Assembly: GCA_036407095.1 (NCBI GenBank)
Contig: DASWZV010000085.1
Span: 62,001-126,000 of the forward strand
Reading direction: 5' to 3'
Source of the DNA: Gp6-AA40 sp036407095
GTDB taxonomy: Bacteria; Acidobacteriota; Vicinamibacteria; Vicinamibacterales; UBA2999
DNA length: 64,000 nucleotides
In this document: one piece after another, positions 25,353 to 31,929 of the stretch
Layout: each line of letters begins with the position of its first letter
Numbering within the stretch: position 1 is the stretch's first letter
Made by a program: the position numbers and the translations under genes
Notes under the pieces: model-generated
The model's input: only the letters and a program-made list of their open reading frames with translations
Database searches by the model: none
Told to the model about the DNA's origin: nothing

Positions 25353-25395
25353 GGGGAATACCTGATAGTCACTGAGCTACTGGGCTTTCCATACT
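25353..25395 (+). promoter_or_regulatory. Candidate promoter and operator of the stressosome operon
   Basis: GGGG, three bases and then ACCTGATAGTCA lie at 25353-25371. TAGTCA (25366-25371) fits a -35 box and CATACT (25390-25395) a -10 box, with an 18-bp spacer. CTGATAGTCA contains the inverted pair TGA-TAG-TCA. The same arrangement occurs upstream of the EPS operon at 29914-29955. The start codon at 25456 would follow a leader of about 50 nt. Confidence 0.5.
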
Positions 25396-25455
25396 GCGAG
25401 AGTTTCGCACTTTCTCAGGGTCAATATGCCGCCGCCAGAGCGAAGGAGAAAACCT

Positions 25456-26361
25456 ATGGCACGTGACGGAAGCCAGCCGTCCCAGCCTCCGGAACAGCAG
25501 ACTCGTGAGTCGACGATGGCGTTGTTGCGGGAGCTCGTCTCGCACCTGCGCGAGAACCGCACCGAGTTGAGAGAGGAATGGGCGCGCCGGATCACCGAGT
25601 CGCGGCTGCTCACCGCGATGACCCGCGAGGAAGTGTTCGCTGAGGCGACGACGGTCTACGACAACTACGTGGCGGTGCTCGAAACCGGAAGCGTCGAGGC
25701 GCTGCAGGCCTACGCGCGCGACCTGTCCGAACGCATCATCCCGCGAGGAGTCGAAACGCAGGAAGTACTCGGCATCGTGCTGCTGCTGCGCGACGTGCTG
25801 GCCCGATCGCTGTTCAAGAAATATCAGCTCGACTTCGACCTGCTGAACCGCGTGCTCGATGCCTACGAGCCGGCGGCCAACCGGATCGCGAACACCGTCG
25901 CGGTCGGTTTCGTGCAGGAGCGCGAGCGCATCATCCGGCAGCAGCAGGAGGCGATCCGCGAGCTGTCGACCCCGGTGCTCCGGGTGCGCGAGCGGCTGCT
26001 CATTCTCCCGATCATCGGCCTGATCGATCCGCAGCGCGCGCGCCAGCTGACCGAGCAGCTGCTGCGCGGCATTCGCGAGAACCGGGGCAAGGTGGCGGTC
26101 ATGGACATCACGGGCGTGCCGGTGATCGACTCGGCGATCGCCAATCGCCTCGTGCAGACCGTCGAAGCGGCGCGTCTGCTCGGCGCGACGGTGATCGTCA
26201 CGGGACTCTCCCCGGAAATCGCGCAGACGCTCGTCACCATCGGTGTGGATCTGAGCAAGATGAATACGGTCGGCGACCTGCAGGGAGGCATCGAGCTGGC
26301 CGAACGGGTGTTGGGTTACAAGGTCGTCCCGCTGGAGGAGACCTCACCGAGAAGCCACTAG
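25456..26361 (+). CDS. rsbR: RsbR-like stressosome scaffold/sensor protein
   Basis: 301 aa; ATG chosen by the GGAG of AAGGAGAAAACCT. The N-terminal ~165 residues are helical and look like an RsbRD_N-type sensor (LRENRTELREEWARRITESRLL..., TVAVGFVQERERIIRQQQEAIRELSTPVL). The C-terminal STAS domain reads LPIIGLIDPQRARQLTEQLLRGI, VAVMDITGVPVIDSAIANRLVQTVEAARLLGATVIVTGLSPEIAQTLVTIGVDLS. The position matching the second RsbR phosphothreonine is Ser (VIDSA), and the first region reads IDPQR. It would form the stressosome core with the RsbS-like protein encoded downstream. Confidence 0.88.
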   Translation: MARDGSQPSQPPEQQTRESTMALLRELVSHLRENRTELREEWARRITESRLLTAMTREEVFAEATTVYDNYVAVLETGSVEALQAYARDLSERIIPRGVETQEVLGIVLLLRDVLARSLFKKYQLDFDLLNRVLDAYEPAANRIANTVAVGFVQERERIIRQQQEAIRELSTPVLRVRERLLILPIIGLIDPQRARQLTEQLLRGIRENRGKVAVMDITGVPVIDSAIANRLVQTVEAARLLGATVIVTGLSPEIAQTLVTIGVDLSKMNTVGDLQGGIELAERVLGYKVVPLEETSPRSH

Positions 26362-26442
26362 CGACGACTCGAGGGGCGCGCGTGCCCGGCCGATCCCCCG
26401 GCCCACGGCGCGCTCTGATAGCACCGCGACCGTGAGGGCTGC

Positions 26443-26811
26443 ATGGCCGTTCCCATTCTGAAGCAGGGTCAGTTCCTGATCGCAAGCATCCAGTCGGCGT
26501 TGACGGATCAGGATCTGATTCAATTCCGCGACGACCTCGCCGAGTTGGTAGGTCGTCATCGCGCCCGCGGTGTCATCGTCGACGTGACCGCACTCGACGT
26601 GCTCGATTCATTCGCCACCCGGACTCTGCGCGCGATCGCGTACATGACCAAGCTCCGCGGTGCCGAGACGGTGATCGTCGGCATTCAGCCCGAGGTCGCC
26701 CTGTCGATGGTGCAGCTGGGACTGACGCTGGAGGATGTGCCGACCGCACTCGATCTCGAAGAGGGGCTGACGTTCCTGAACAAGCGGCTCGAGGGTACGC
26801 ATGGAGCGTGA
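26443..26811 (+). CDS. rsbS: RsbS-like single STAS-domain protein
   Basis: 122 aa, one STAS domain: VPILKQGQFLIASIQSALTDQDLIQFRDDL, ARGVIVDVTALDVLDSFATRTLRAIA, AETVIVGIQPEVALSMVQLGLTLEDV. The phosphoacceptor Ser of RsbS is conserved in VLDSFATR. In the known mechanism RsbS holds RsbT in the stressosome until RsbT phosphorylates it. It overlaps the RsbT-like gene by 11 nt. The 81 bp before it include GAGGGC near the ATG. Confidence 0.93.
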   Translation: MAVPILKQGQFLIASIQSALTDQDLIQFRDDLAELVGRHRARGVIVDVTALDVLDSFATRTLRAIAYMTKLRGAETVIVGIQPEVALSMVQLGLTLEDVPTALDLEEGLTFLNKRLEGTHGA

Positions 26812-27202
26812 GATTCGCGTTCGGATCCAGTCGTCGACCGACATCGTGTCGGCCCGTCAGCAGGGCCGCGCCCTGGCGGCGCAGGCCGGATTCTCGAGCA
26901 GCAATCTGACGATCATCGCCACCGCGATCTCCGAGGTGGCCCGCAACATCGTCGAGTACGCCAAGGAAGGGGAAGTCATTCTCAGCCTCATCAACGACAG
27001 CCACAAGAAGGGCCTGCAGATCGTCGCGTCGGATCAAGGCCCCGGCATCGCCGACATCGCGACGGTGATGCGCGATGGCTACTCCACGGGGAAGGGCCTC
27101 GGGATCGGTCTTCCCGGATCGCGCCGCCTGATGGATGAATTCGAGATCACGTCACAGGTCGGCCGGGGCACCACCGTGACCATGCGGAAGTTCGTGTCAT
27201 GA
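26801..27202 (+). CDS. rsbT: RsbT-like serine/threonine kinase (switch protein)
   Basis: 133 aa GHKL kinase. N box ATAISEVARNIVEYAKEGEV, G1 box ASDQGPGIADIATVM, lid DGYSTGKGLGIGLPGSRRLMDEFEI, G3 box GRGTTVTMRKF. This is the canonical RsbT length and motif set. It phosphorylates RsbR and RsbS and, once released, binds an RsbU-type N-terminal domain. Here the only visible RsbU_N domains are on the histidine kinase at 27843 and the small protein at 29525, which makes these its likely partners (inference). Confidence 0.93.
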   Translation: MEREIRVRIQSSTDIVSARQQGRALAAQAGFSSSNLTIIATAISEVARNIVEYAKEGEVILSLINDSHKKGLQIVASDQGPGIADIATVMRDGYSTGKGLGIGLPGSRRLMDEFEITSQVGRGTTVTMRKFVS

Positions 27203-27846
27203 ACGCGGTGGTCAGCGGCGGATGCGTCGAGCGCCATGGCGCGATTCTGAGCTGGGGGGCGGCGGGTTCGCCGATCGCAGCCGAGGCTCAATCCGGAGAT
27301 CTGTACGTCGTCTGGACGCCCACGGATGGCGCGTTGATCGCCGTGGTCGACGGGTCCGGACACGGGCCCGAGGCGGCCGCGGCCGCGCAGATCGCCGCCG
27401 ATGTCATGAGCCCGCACACCCACGAGTCGCCGGTAGCGCTGGTCCTGCGGTGTCACGAGCACCTTCGAGGCACGCGCGGGGCGGCGATGACGCTGGCCTC
27501 GCTCAACCTGCTCGATCGCACGATGACGTGGCTCGGGATCGGCAATGTCGAAGCGGTCCTCTGTCGCAGCAACGGCCGCGAGAATCACGATTCCGAGCGC
27601 GTGCTGCTGCGATCGGGCGTGGTCGGTTATCGACTTCCGCCGCGGCTGAAGGCGGAAGTGATCCCCTTGAAACATCTCGACACGCTGATCATGGCGACCG
27701 ATGGTGTACGACCCGAGTTCGCCGAGGACGGCGCGCTCGGCGGGGATCCGAAAGCGATCGCGGCGCGGCTGCTGGCCCAGTACGACAGTCATCGGGACGA
27801 TGCGCTCGTGGTCGTCGCCAGGTTCCAGGAAGGCGGGAGCCGATGA
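27199..27846 (+). CDS. rsbX: RsbX-like PP2C/SpoIIE phosphatase
   Basis: 215 aa, ATGA overlap with rsbT. PP2C-type metal residues are visible: LIAVVDGSGHGPEAAAAAQIAADVM, TLIMATDGVRPEF and SHRDDALVVVARF; MTLASLNLLDRTMTWLGIGNVEAVLCR is typical of the RsbX/SpoIIE core. RsbX dephosphorylates RsbR/RsbS and resets the stressosome. It is a single domain, as in B. subtilis RsbX, with no RsbU_N domain of its own. Confidence 0.9.
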   Translation: MNAVVSGGCVERHGAILSWGAAGSPIAAEAQSGDLYVVWTPTDGALIAVVDGSGHGPEAAAAAQIAADVMSPHTHESPVALVLRCHEHLRGTRGAAMTLASLNLLDRTMTWLGIGNVEAVLCRSNGRENHDSERVLLRSGVVGYRLPPRLKAEVIPLKHLDTLIMATDGVRPEFAEDGALGGDPKAIAARLLAQYDSHRDDALVVVARFQEGGSR

Positions 27847-28772
27847 GCGAACGTCTCGAGGCGCTCACACGCGACTACGCCACGGCGCTGGCCGAGTACC
27901 TCGCCGATCCGGAGGAGCCTGGACTCGAACGCGCGTACGAGATCGGTCGGCGCGCACTGGCCGACGGGCTCGGCGTACTGGAGATGGCCACGGTGCACTC
28001 GCGTGCGCTGCCCGCAACGCTTGCGCCGGCCACCGATGACGACGATCGCGTCAAGCGGCTCGAAGCGGTCGAACGATTCTTCGTCGAGGCCTCCTCGCCC
28101 TTCGAGATGGCCTTTCTGAGTTTCCGCGAGGCGAACGTCGTGTTGCATCGCCTCAACGATGTCCTCGAGGGGCAGGCGAGACGGATCGCGCACGCGCTGC
28201 ACGACGAAGCGGCCCAGCTCCTGGCGTCGGTGCACCTGGCGCTGGCCGAGATCGCCACGCGCTATCCCGATACCGGCAAAGCGATGCACGACGTGCGCGG
28301 CCTGCTCGAACAGATCGAAGAGCGCCTGCGCAATCTCTCCCACGAACTGCGGCCGCCGATCCTCGAAGATCTGGGGCTGGTGCCGGCGCTCGAGTTTCTC
28401 GCCGACAGTGTCTCCAAGCGCTGGGGACTGACGGTCACGGTGAACGCGACGATCGACGGCGGCGTGCCGGCGACCGTGGAGACGACGCTCTATCGCATCA
28501 TCCACGAGGCGCTCATCAACGTCGTGAGACACGCCAAGGCCACGCACGCGGCCGTCGGGCTCCGACGTGAAGCCCACCGCATCGTCTGCTCCGTTCGCGA
28601 CGACGGCATCGGCCTCGATGCGTCCGTCATGGAGAAAGGAAAAAGCCGTCGGCAGGGATTGGGGCTGGTCGAGATCCAGGAGCGGACTGCCGCGCTCGGC
28701 GGGGTCCTTCGCCTCGTCCCCAATGCCGATCGCGGGACCGACCTGAGCGTCGAGATCCCGCTGGAGCGTTGA
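27843..28772 (+). CDS. UhpB/NarX-type histidine kinase with N-terminal RsbU_N domain
   Basis: 309 aa, ATGA overlap with rsbX. Residues 1-~95 match the RsbU N-terminal (RsbT-binding) domain: ALAEYLADPEEPGLERAYEIGRRALADGLGVLEMATVHSRAL, FFVEASSPFEMAFLSFREAN. Then comes a HisKA_3 domain with phosphoacceptor His in IAHALHDEAAQLLASVHLAL, LSHELRPPILEDLGLVPALE, and a HATPase (ALINVVRHAKATHAAVGL, RDDGIGLD, RQGLGLVEIQERTAALGG). There is no transmembrane or other sensor domain, so the cytoplasmic RsbU_N domain is the only visible input. This suggests control by RsbT (inference). Confidence 0.88.
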   Translation: MSERLEALTRDYATALAEYLADPEEPGLERAYEIGRRALADGLGVLEMATVHSRALPATLAPATDDDDRVKRLEAVERFFVEASSPFEMAFLSFREANVVLHRLNDVLEGQARRIAHALHDEAAQLLASVHLALAEIATRYPDTGKAMHDVRGLLEQIEERLRNLSHELRPPILEDLGLVPALEFLADSVSKRWGLTVTVNATIDGGVPATVETTLYRIIHEALINVVRHAKATHAAVGLRREAHRIVCSVRDDGIGLDASVMEKGKSRRQGLGLVEIQERTAALGGVLRLVPNADRGTDLSVEIPLER

Positions 28773-28775
28773 ACC

Positions 28776-29408
28776 ATGAGCGTAACGATCCTGCTAGTGG
28801 ACGATCATCCGGTCGTGCGTCAGGGGCTTCGAGTGCTGCTCGAACGCGAACGTTTCGAGATCCTGGGAGAAGCGTCCGACGGTCTCGAGGCGATCGCCCT
28901 CTCATCGAAACTGCAGCCGGATGTCGTCGTGCTCGATCTCGCCATGCCGGGACTGAACGGGCTTGGTGCGGCCCGCGACATCGCCAAGGTGTCGCCGCGG
29001 GCCAAGATCGTGATGCTCACGATGTACACCGAAGAGCATCACATTCTCGAGGCGCTGCGCGCCGGCGTGAAGGCGTGCGTGTCGAAGACGCAGGCTGCCG
29101 AGCAGCTGATCGGCGCGATCCGCGAGGTGTGCGCGGGAGGGATGTATTTGAGCCCGAGTGTGTCGGGGGCGGTGGTGCAGGCGTATCTCGCGAAGACCGA
29201 TCCGCCGGCCGATCCGCTGACCGGCCGCGAGCGTCAGGTGCTTCAGCTCATTGCCGAGAGCAAGACGACGAAGGAGATCGCCGTCATCCTCAGCGTCAGC
29301 GTGAAGACCGCCGAAACACATCGGACCAAGCTGATGGAGAAGCTCGACATTCACTCCACCGCAGGACTCGTTCGATACGCCATTCGTCGAGGCCTGGTCC
29401 AGCCGTAA
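28776..29408 (+). CDS. NarL/FixJ-family response regulator
   Basis: 210 aa, 3 bp after the kinase gene. Receiver: VTILLVDDHPVVRQGLRVLL, DVVVLDLAMPGLNGLGAARDI (phosphoacceptor Asp), IVMLTMYTEEHHILEALRAGVKACVSKTQAAEQL (Thr and Lys of the switch). LuxR-type HTH: LTGRERQVLQLIAESKTTKEIAVILSVSVKTAETHRTKLMEKLDIHSTAGLVRYAIRRG. Cognate to the RsbU_N-kinase. The twin ACCTGATAGTCA sites at 25360 and 29921 are candidate targets (inference). Confidence 0.93.
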   Translation: MSVTILLVDDHPVVRQGLRVLLERERFEILGEASDGLEAIALSSKLQPDVVVLDLAMPGLNGLGAARDIAKVSPRAKIVMLTMYTEEHHILEALRAGVKACVSKTQAAEQLIGAIREVCAGGMYLSPSVSGAVVQAYLAKTDPPADPLTGRERQVLQLIAESKTTKEIAVILSVSVKTAETHRTKLMEKLDIHSTAGLVRYAIRRGLVQP

Positions 29409-29524
29409 TGGGCCACGCATCAGCTGGGGTCGGGGATCGCACACGGCCACCTACGGCGGTTTACCCGATATGGAGTCGTGGGAGCATCGCACACACTAAG
29501 CAGGGCAACTCCCGGTGATTGATC

Positions 29525-29881
29525 ATGGGTGCGCAGAACGTCCTGTTCCTTCGGCGCTATCGGGCGGCGCTCCTCGATTACCTGCTCGGTAATCGCGAGT
29601 CGGAATTGGCGCGCGCGTACGACCTCGGGCGCAAAGCGCTGGCCGACGGTCACGGGCTGCTCGACGTGCTGCGAACGCATCAGCGCGCGATGCACGCGAT
29701 CATCGAAGCCTCACACAACCCGGAAGAAACGCTCAAACGACTCGATGCGTCGTGGGAGTTTCTCACCGAGATGCTCTCGCCCTTCGAAATGACGACCAGG
29801 GGTTATGTCTCGTCACTCGGGCGGCGCGAGACGATTCGGCGCAAGTCGCGTCGACGCTTGTCCGCGCAAGTGACGGGCTAG
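29525..29881 (+). CDS. Free-standing RsbU_N domain protein (118 aa)
   Basis: The whole protein aligns with the first ~100 residues of the 27843 kinase: FLRRYRAALLDYLLGNRESELARAYDLGRKALADGHGLLDVLRTHQRAM and WEFLTEMLSPFEMTTRGYVS. It then ends in a basic tail (RRKSRRRLSAQ) with no phosphatase or kinase domain. It could compete with the kinase for RsbT or act as an adaptor (inference). An upstream TTG at 29519 is an alternative start. The 116 bp between it and the response-regulator gene hold two ATCGCACAC words but no clear promoter. Confidence 0.75.
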   Translation: MGAQNVLFLRRYRAALLDYLLGNRESELARAYDLGRKALADGHGLLDVLRTHQRAMHAIIEASHNPEETLKRLDASWEFLTEMLSPFEMTTRGYVSSLGRRETIRRKSRRRLSAQVTG

Positions 29882-29913
29882 CGTATTCACGGGCTTTTTC
29901 CGCGAATTTTCGA

Positions 29914-29955
29914 GGGGTTCACCTGATAGTCAGCTTGGCCGCTGGTCCCTAGGAT
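29914..29955 (+). promoter_or_regulatory. Candidate promoter and operator of the EPS operon
   Basis: GGGG, TTC and then ACCTGATAGTCAG lie at 29914-29933, with perfect palindrome CTGA-TAG-TCAG. TAGTCA (29927-29932) as -35 and TAGGAT (29950-29955) as -10 are separated by 17 bp. It is almost identical to the site at 25353-25395. It would give a leader of roughly 190 nt before the NusG-like gene. Confidence 0.5.
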
Positions 29956-30065
29956 GTCTGCTGTTGCTGCCCGGTCTTAGTGCCGCCCGCAGCACTCGGC
30001 CAGGCGTTCTCCCCAGCCTCCCTGAGGCTCGCCACTTCCGGCCATCGGATCGCACTCGCGTGCCG

Positions 30066-30169
30066 GCGCTCCCGAGTCAAGCTCGGGTGCACCAAAGGGG
30101 GCGAAGCCTTGCTGCAGATCGGCGACGATGCTCGTAGACCTTCGGCGGCGATGGACGCCGCCGTTTTTT
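30066..30169 (+). terminator. Leader attenuator: hairpin plus intrinsic terminator spanning the NusG-like start codon
   Basis: A hairpin CCCGAG-TCAAG-CTCGGG (30071-30087) lies about 60 nt before a perfect 8-bp GC stem CGGCGGCG/CGCCGCCG (30143-30150 with 30156-30163), loop ATGGA, followed by six T residues (30164-30169). The loop holds the ATG of the next gene. The region 29956-30142 is otherwise non-coding. It could be an attenuator or riboswitch expression platform. No known aptamer was recognised. Confidence 0.7.
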
Positions 30170-30672
30170 CAGGCGGCCCCTGGTACGCGCTCTGGACGCA
30201 CAGCCACTGCGAGCAGCTGGTGCACGACCAGCTTCATCAGAAGGGCTTCGTCGCCTTTCTGCCACGCGTCGATGTCTGGTCGCGACGACGCGGTGTCCGG
30301 CGCCTGATCAAGGCGCCGATGTTTCCCAGCTATCTGTTCCTGCAGCATTCGATGGACAAGGACGCGTACGTGGCCGTGAGCCGCGCCCGCGGTCTCGTCC
30401 GCGTGCTCGGCGAACGCTGGGATCGGCTCGCCGAGATTCCATTCAAAGAGATACAAGCCATTCAGCGGATCGACGCGGCGTGTTGCCGCGTGCTGCCGTT
30501 TCCGTATCTCCGGGAAGGGCAGCGAGTCCGGATCGCACGCGGTCCACTCGCCGGCATCGAAGGTCTGCTCGTCGAGTCGCGTCCCAACAAGGGTCTGCTC
30601 GTGCTGTCGGTGCATCTCCTTCAGCGAAGCGTTGCGATGTCCGTGGACGCCACGACCGTGGTGCCAGCGTAG
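30151..30672 (+). CDS. NusG/RfaH/UpxY-like transcription antitermination factor
   Basis: 173 aa. NGN domain: GGPWYALWTHSHCEQLVHDQLHQKGFVAFLPRVDVWS, KAPMFPSYLFLQHSMDKDAYVAVSRARGLVRVLG. C-terminal KOW: LREGQRVRIARGPLAGIEGLLVESRPNKGLLVLSVHLLQRSVAMSVD. WY near the N-terminus fixes the start at 30151; longer starts have no family sequence. Such paralogues bind RNA polymerase at the head of long polysaccharide operons and prevent early termination. It is first in the EPS operon, consistent with that role. The start codon sits in a terminator loop. Confidence 0.9.
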   Translation: MDAAVFSGGPWYALWTHSHCEQLVHDQLHQKGFVAFLPRVDVWSRRRGVRRLIKAPMFPSYLFLQHSMDKDAYVAVSRARGLVRVLGERWDRLAEIPFKEIQAIQRIDAACCRVLPFPYLREGQRVRIARGPLAGIEGLLVESRPNKGLLVLSVHLLQRSVAMSVDATTVVPA

Positions 30673-31929
30673 ATGGGTGCATCGATGAGAATGACGCGAC
30701 CGGTTCGATCCCGTAGTGCAGTGCGCCGTGGCGTCCGTCTCGCCCTGATCGCCGGCGTGCTCGCGCCGGCGATGATCGCCGCTCAGGGCAACGCGCCCGC
30801 GCCGGTGGCGGGGCAGCCCGATGAACACATCGAGGGGCCGTCGTACGGCCGTGTCTCGCTGCTCTTCACCGAGTCGTACGACGACAACATCTTCGCGGTG
30901 CCGTTGTCGCAGCACCCGCAGTCCGATCTGATCTCACGGTTCGGTCCCACCTTCGAGGTCGGCCGCCACACGCGCAGGTTCGTGATGAACGCCCGCTACG
31001 GCCTGGCTGCCGAGCGTTACGCGCAGCTGGTCGACCTCAATAGCGACGTGGCCCATCAGGAGGGCATGTTCGACGTCGACTATCACGCCACGCCCCGAGC
31101 GACGCTGCACGCCGACGGCGGGTACATCGACACCCAGTCGCCTCGCGAGTTGAATCAGACCACGTTGATCACCATCGGCCGCGGCCGCGCGGAGCGCCTC
31201 ACCGCGCACGGCGGGTTCGGCGAGGATCTGTCGAAGCTGGTCAGGCTGAATCTGGATTACACCATCGCCAACGACACGCTCGAAGAGCAGCCCGGCAATC
31301 TCTCACACAACGGGCGCATCGGTCTGCAGTGGCAGACCAGCATGCGTACCAACTACCGCGTCGACTACCGCCCGCGGTACGTGGTGTTCGGGTCGATCGC
31401 CAGCGTGACGACCGTCGCCGGCAGCGATACGTTGCAGGTGACTCCCGTCAGCGCCAGCGAGTCGTCGCACGCGATCACCGCCGGGTTCAGCCATGCGATC
31501 ACGCCGCTGACGAGCATCGAGCTCGACGGCGGGCCGCGCGTGACCGCCGGCAGCGTGACCCCCGAGATCACCGCCGCGTTCCGCCGGCGGATGCAGAAGG
31601 GCGATCTCGCGCTCGCCTACACGCGGACGCAGGACACCGCGATCGGTGAACTGGGGTTCTTCGATGTGCAGCGACTGACCGCGACCGCGTCGGTGACGCC
31701 GGTGCGGGCGTTGACACTCACCGCACTGCCGGCGTTTGCGCGATCGACGCAGGCGGGCAACTACAGCAACGTGCGCGAGCTGAACGTCGAGATCGTGGTG
31801 CGCGTCATTCGGCGCCTGTCGTTGGTCGCTTTTGCCCGCGCCGCGAATCAGGAGGGGACGTTCGGCAATCTGAACGATCCCATCCAGACCCGGTACCTGT
31901 CGTTTACCACCAGGTTGACCCTGCCATGA
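30673..31929 (+). CDS. EPS-associated outer-membrane beta-barrel protein
   Basis: 418 aa. Basic N-terminus and signal peptide (GVRLALIAGVLAPAMIAAQ), then short repeated strands: GRVSLLFTESYDDNIFAV (the 'Y.DNIF' opening seen in PEP-CTERM/XrtA-associated barrel proteins), PTFEVGRHTRRFVMNARYGL, LHADGGYIDTQSP, LNLDYTIANDT, TALPAFARSTQAGNYSN. The start abuts the previous stop and the end overlaps the next start (ATGA). It probably completes the secretion route for the polymer across the outer membrane (inference from place and fold). Confidence 0.75.
   Translation: MGASMRMTRPVRSRSAVRRGVRLALIAGVLAPAMIAAQGNAPAPVAGQPDEHIEGPSYGRVSLLFTESYDDNIFAVPLSQHPQSDLISRFGPTFEVGRHTRRFVMNARYGLAAERYAQLVDLNSDVAHQEGMFDVDYHATPRATLHADGGYIDTQSPRELNQTTLITIGRGRAERLTAHGGFGEDLSKLVRLNLDYTIANDTLEEQPGNLSHNGRIGLQWQTSMRTNYRVDYRPRYVVFGSIASVTTVAGSDTLQVTPVSASESSHAITAGFSHAITPLTSIELDGGPRVTAGSVTPEITAAFRRRMQKGDLALAYTRTQDTAIGELGFFDVQRLTATASVTPVRALTLTALPAFARSTQAGNYSNVRELNVEIVVRVIRRLSLVAFARAANQEGTFGNLNDPIQTRYLSFTTRLTLP

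Noticed and set aside
25340..25425. Sigma-54 or sigma-B promoter before the stressosome operon
   Set aside because: No GG-N10-GC element, and GGGGAAT lacks a correctly spaced GTTT box; the sigma-70-like reading of the shared motif fits both copies better.
30060..30142. c-di-GMP-I (GEMM) or c-di-AMP (ydaO) riboswitch in the EPS leader
   Set aside because: Fragments such as CCAAAGGGGGCGAAGCC loosely recall aptamer cores, but the conserved GGCAAACC...GACGCAAAGCC or GTCAGCTAAC elements are absent. Left as an unassigned leader.
29980..30150. 57-residue N-terminal extension of the NusG-like protein
   Set aside because: NusG-family proteins begin a few residues before the WY motif; the extension is encoded by the structured leader and terminator stem.
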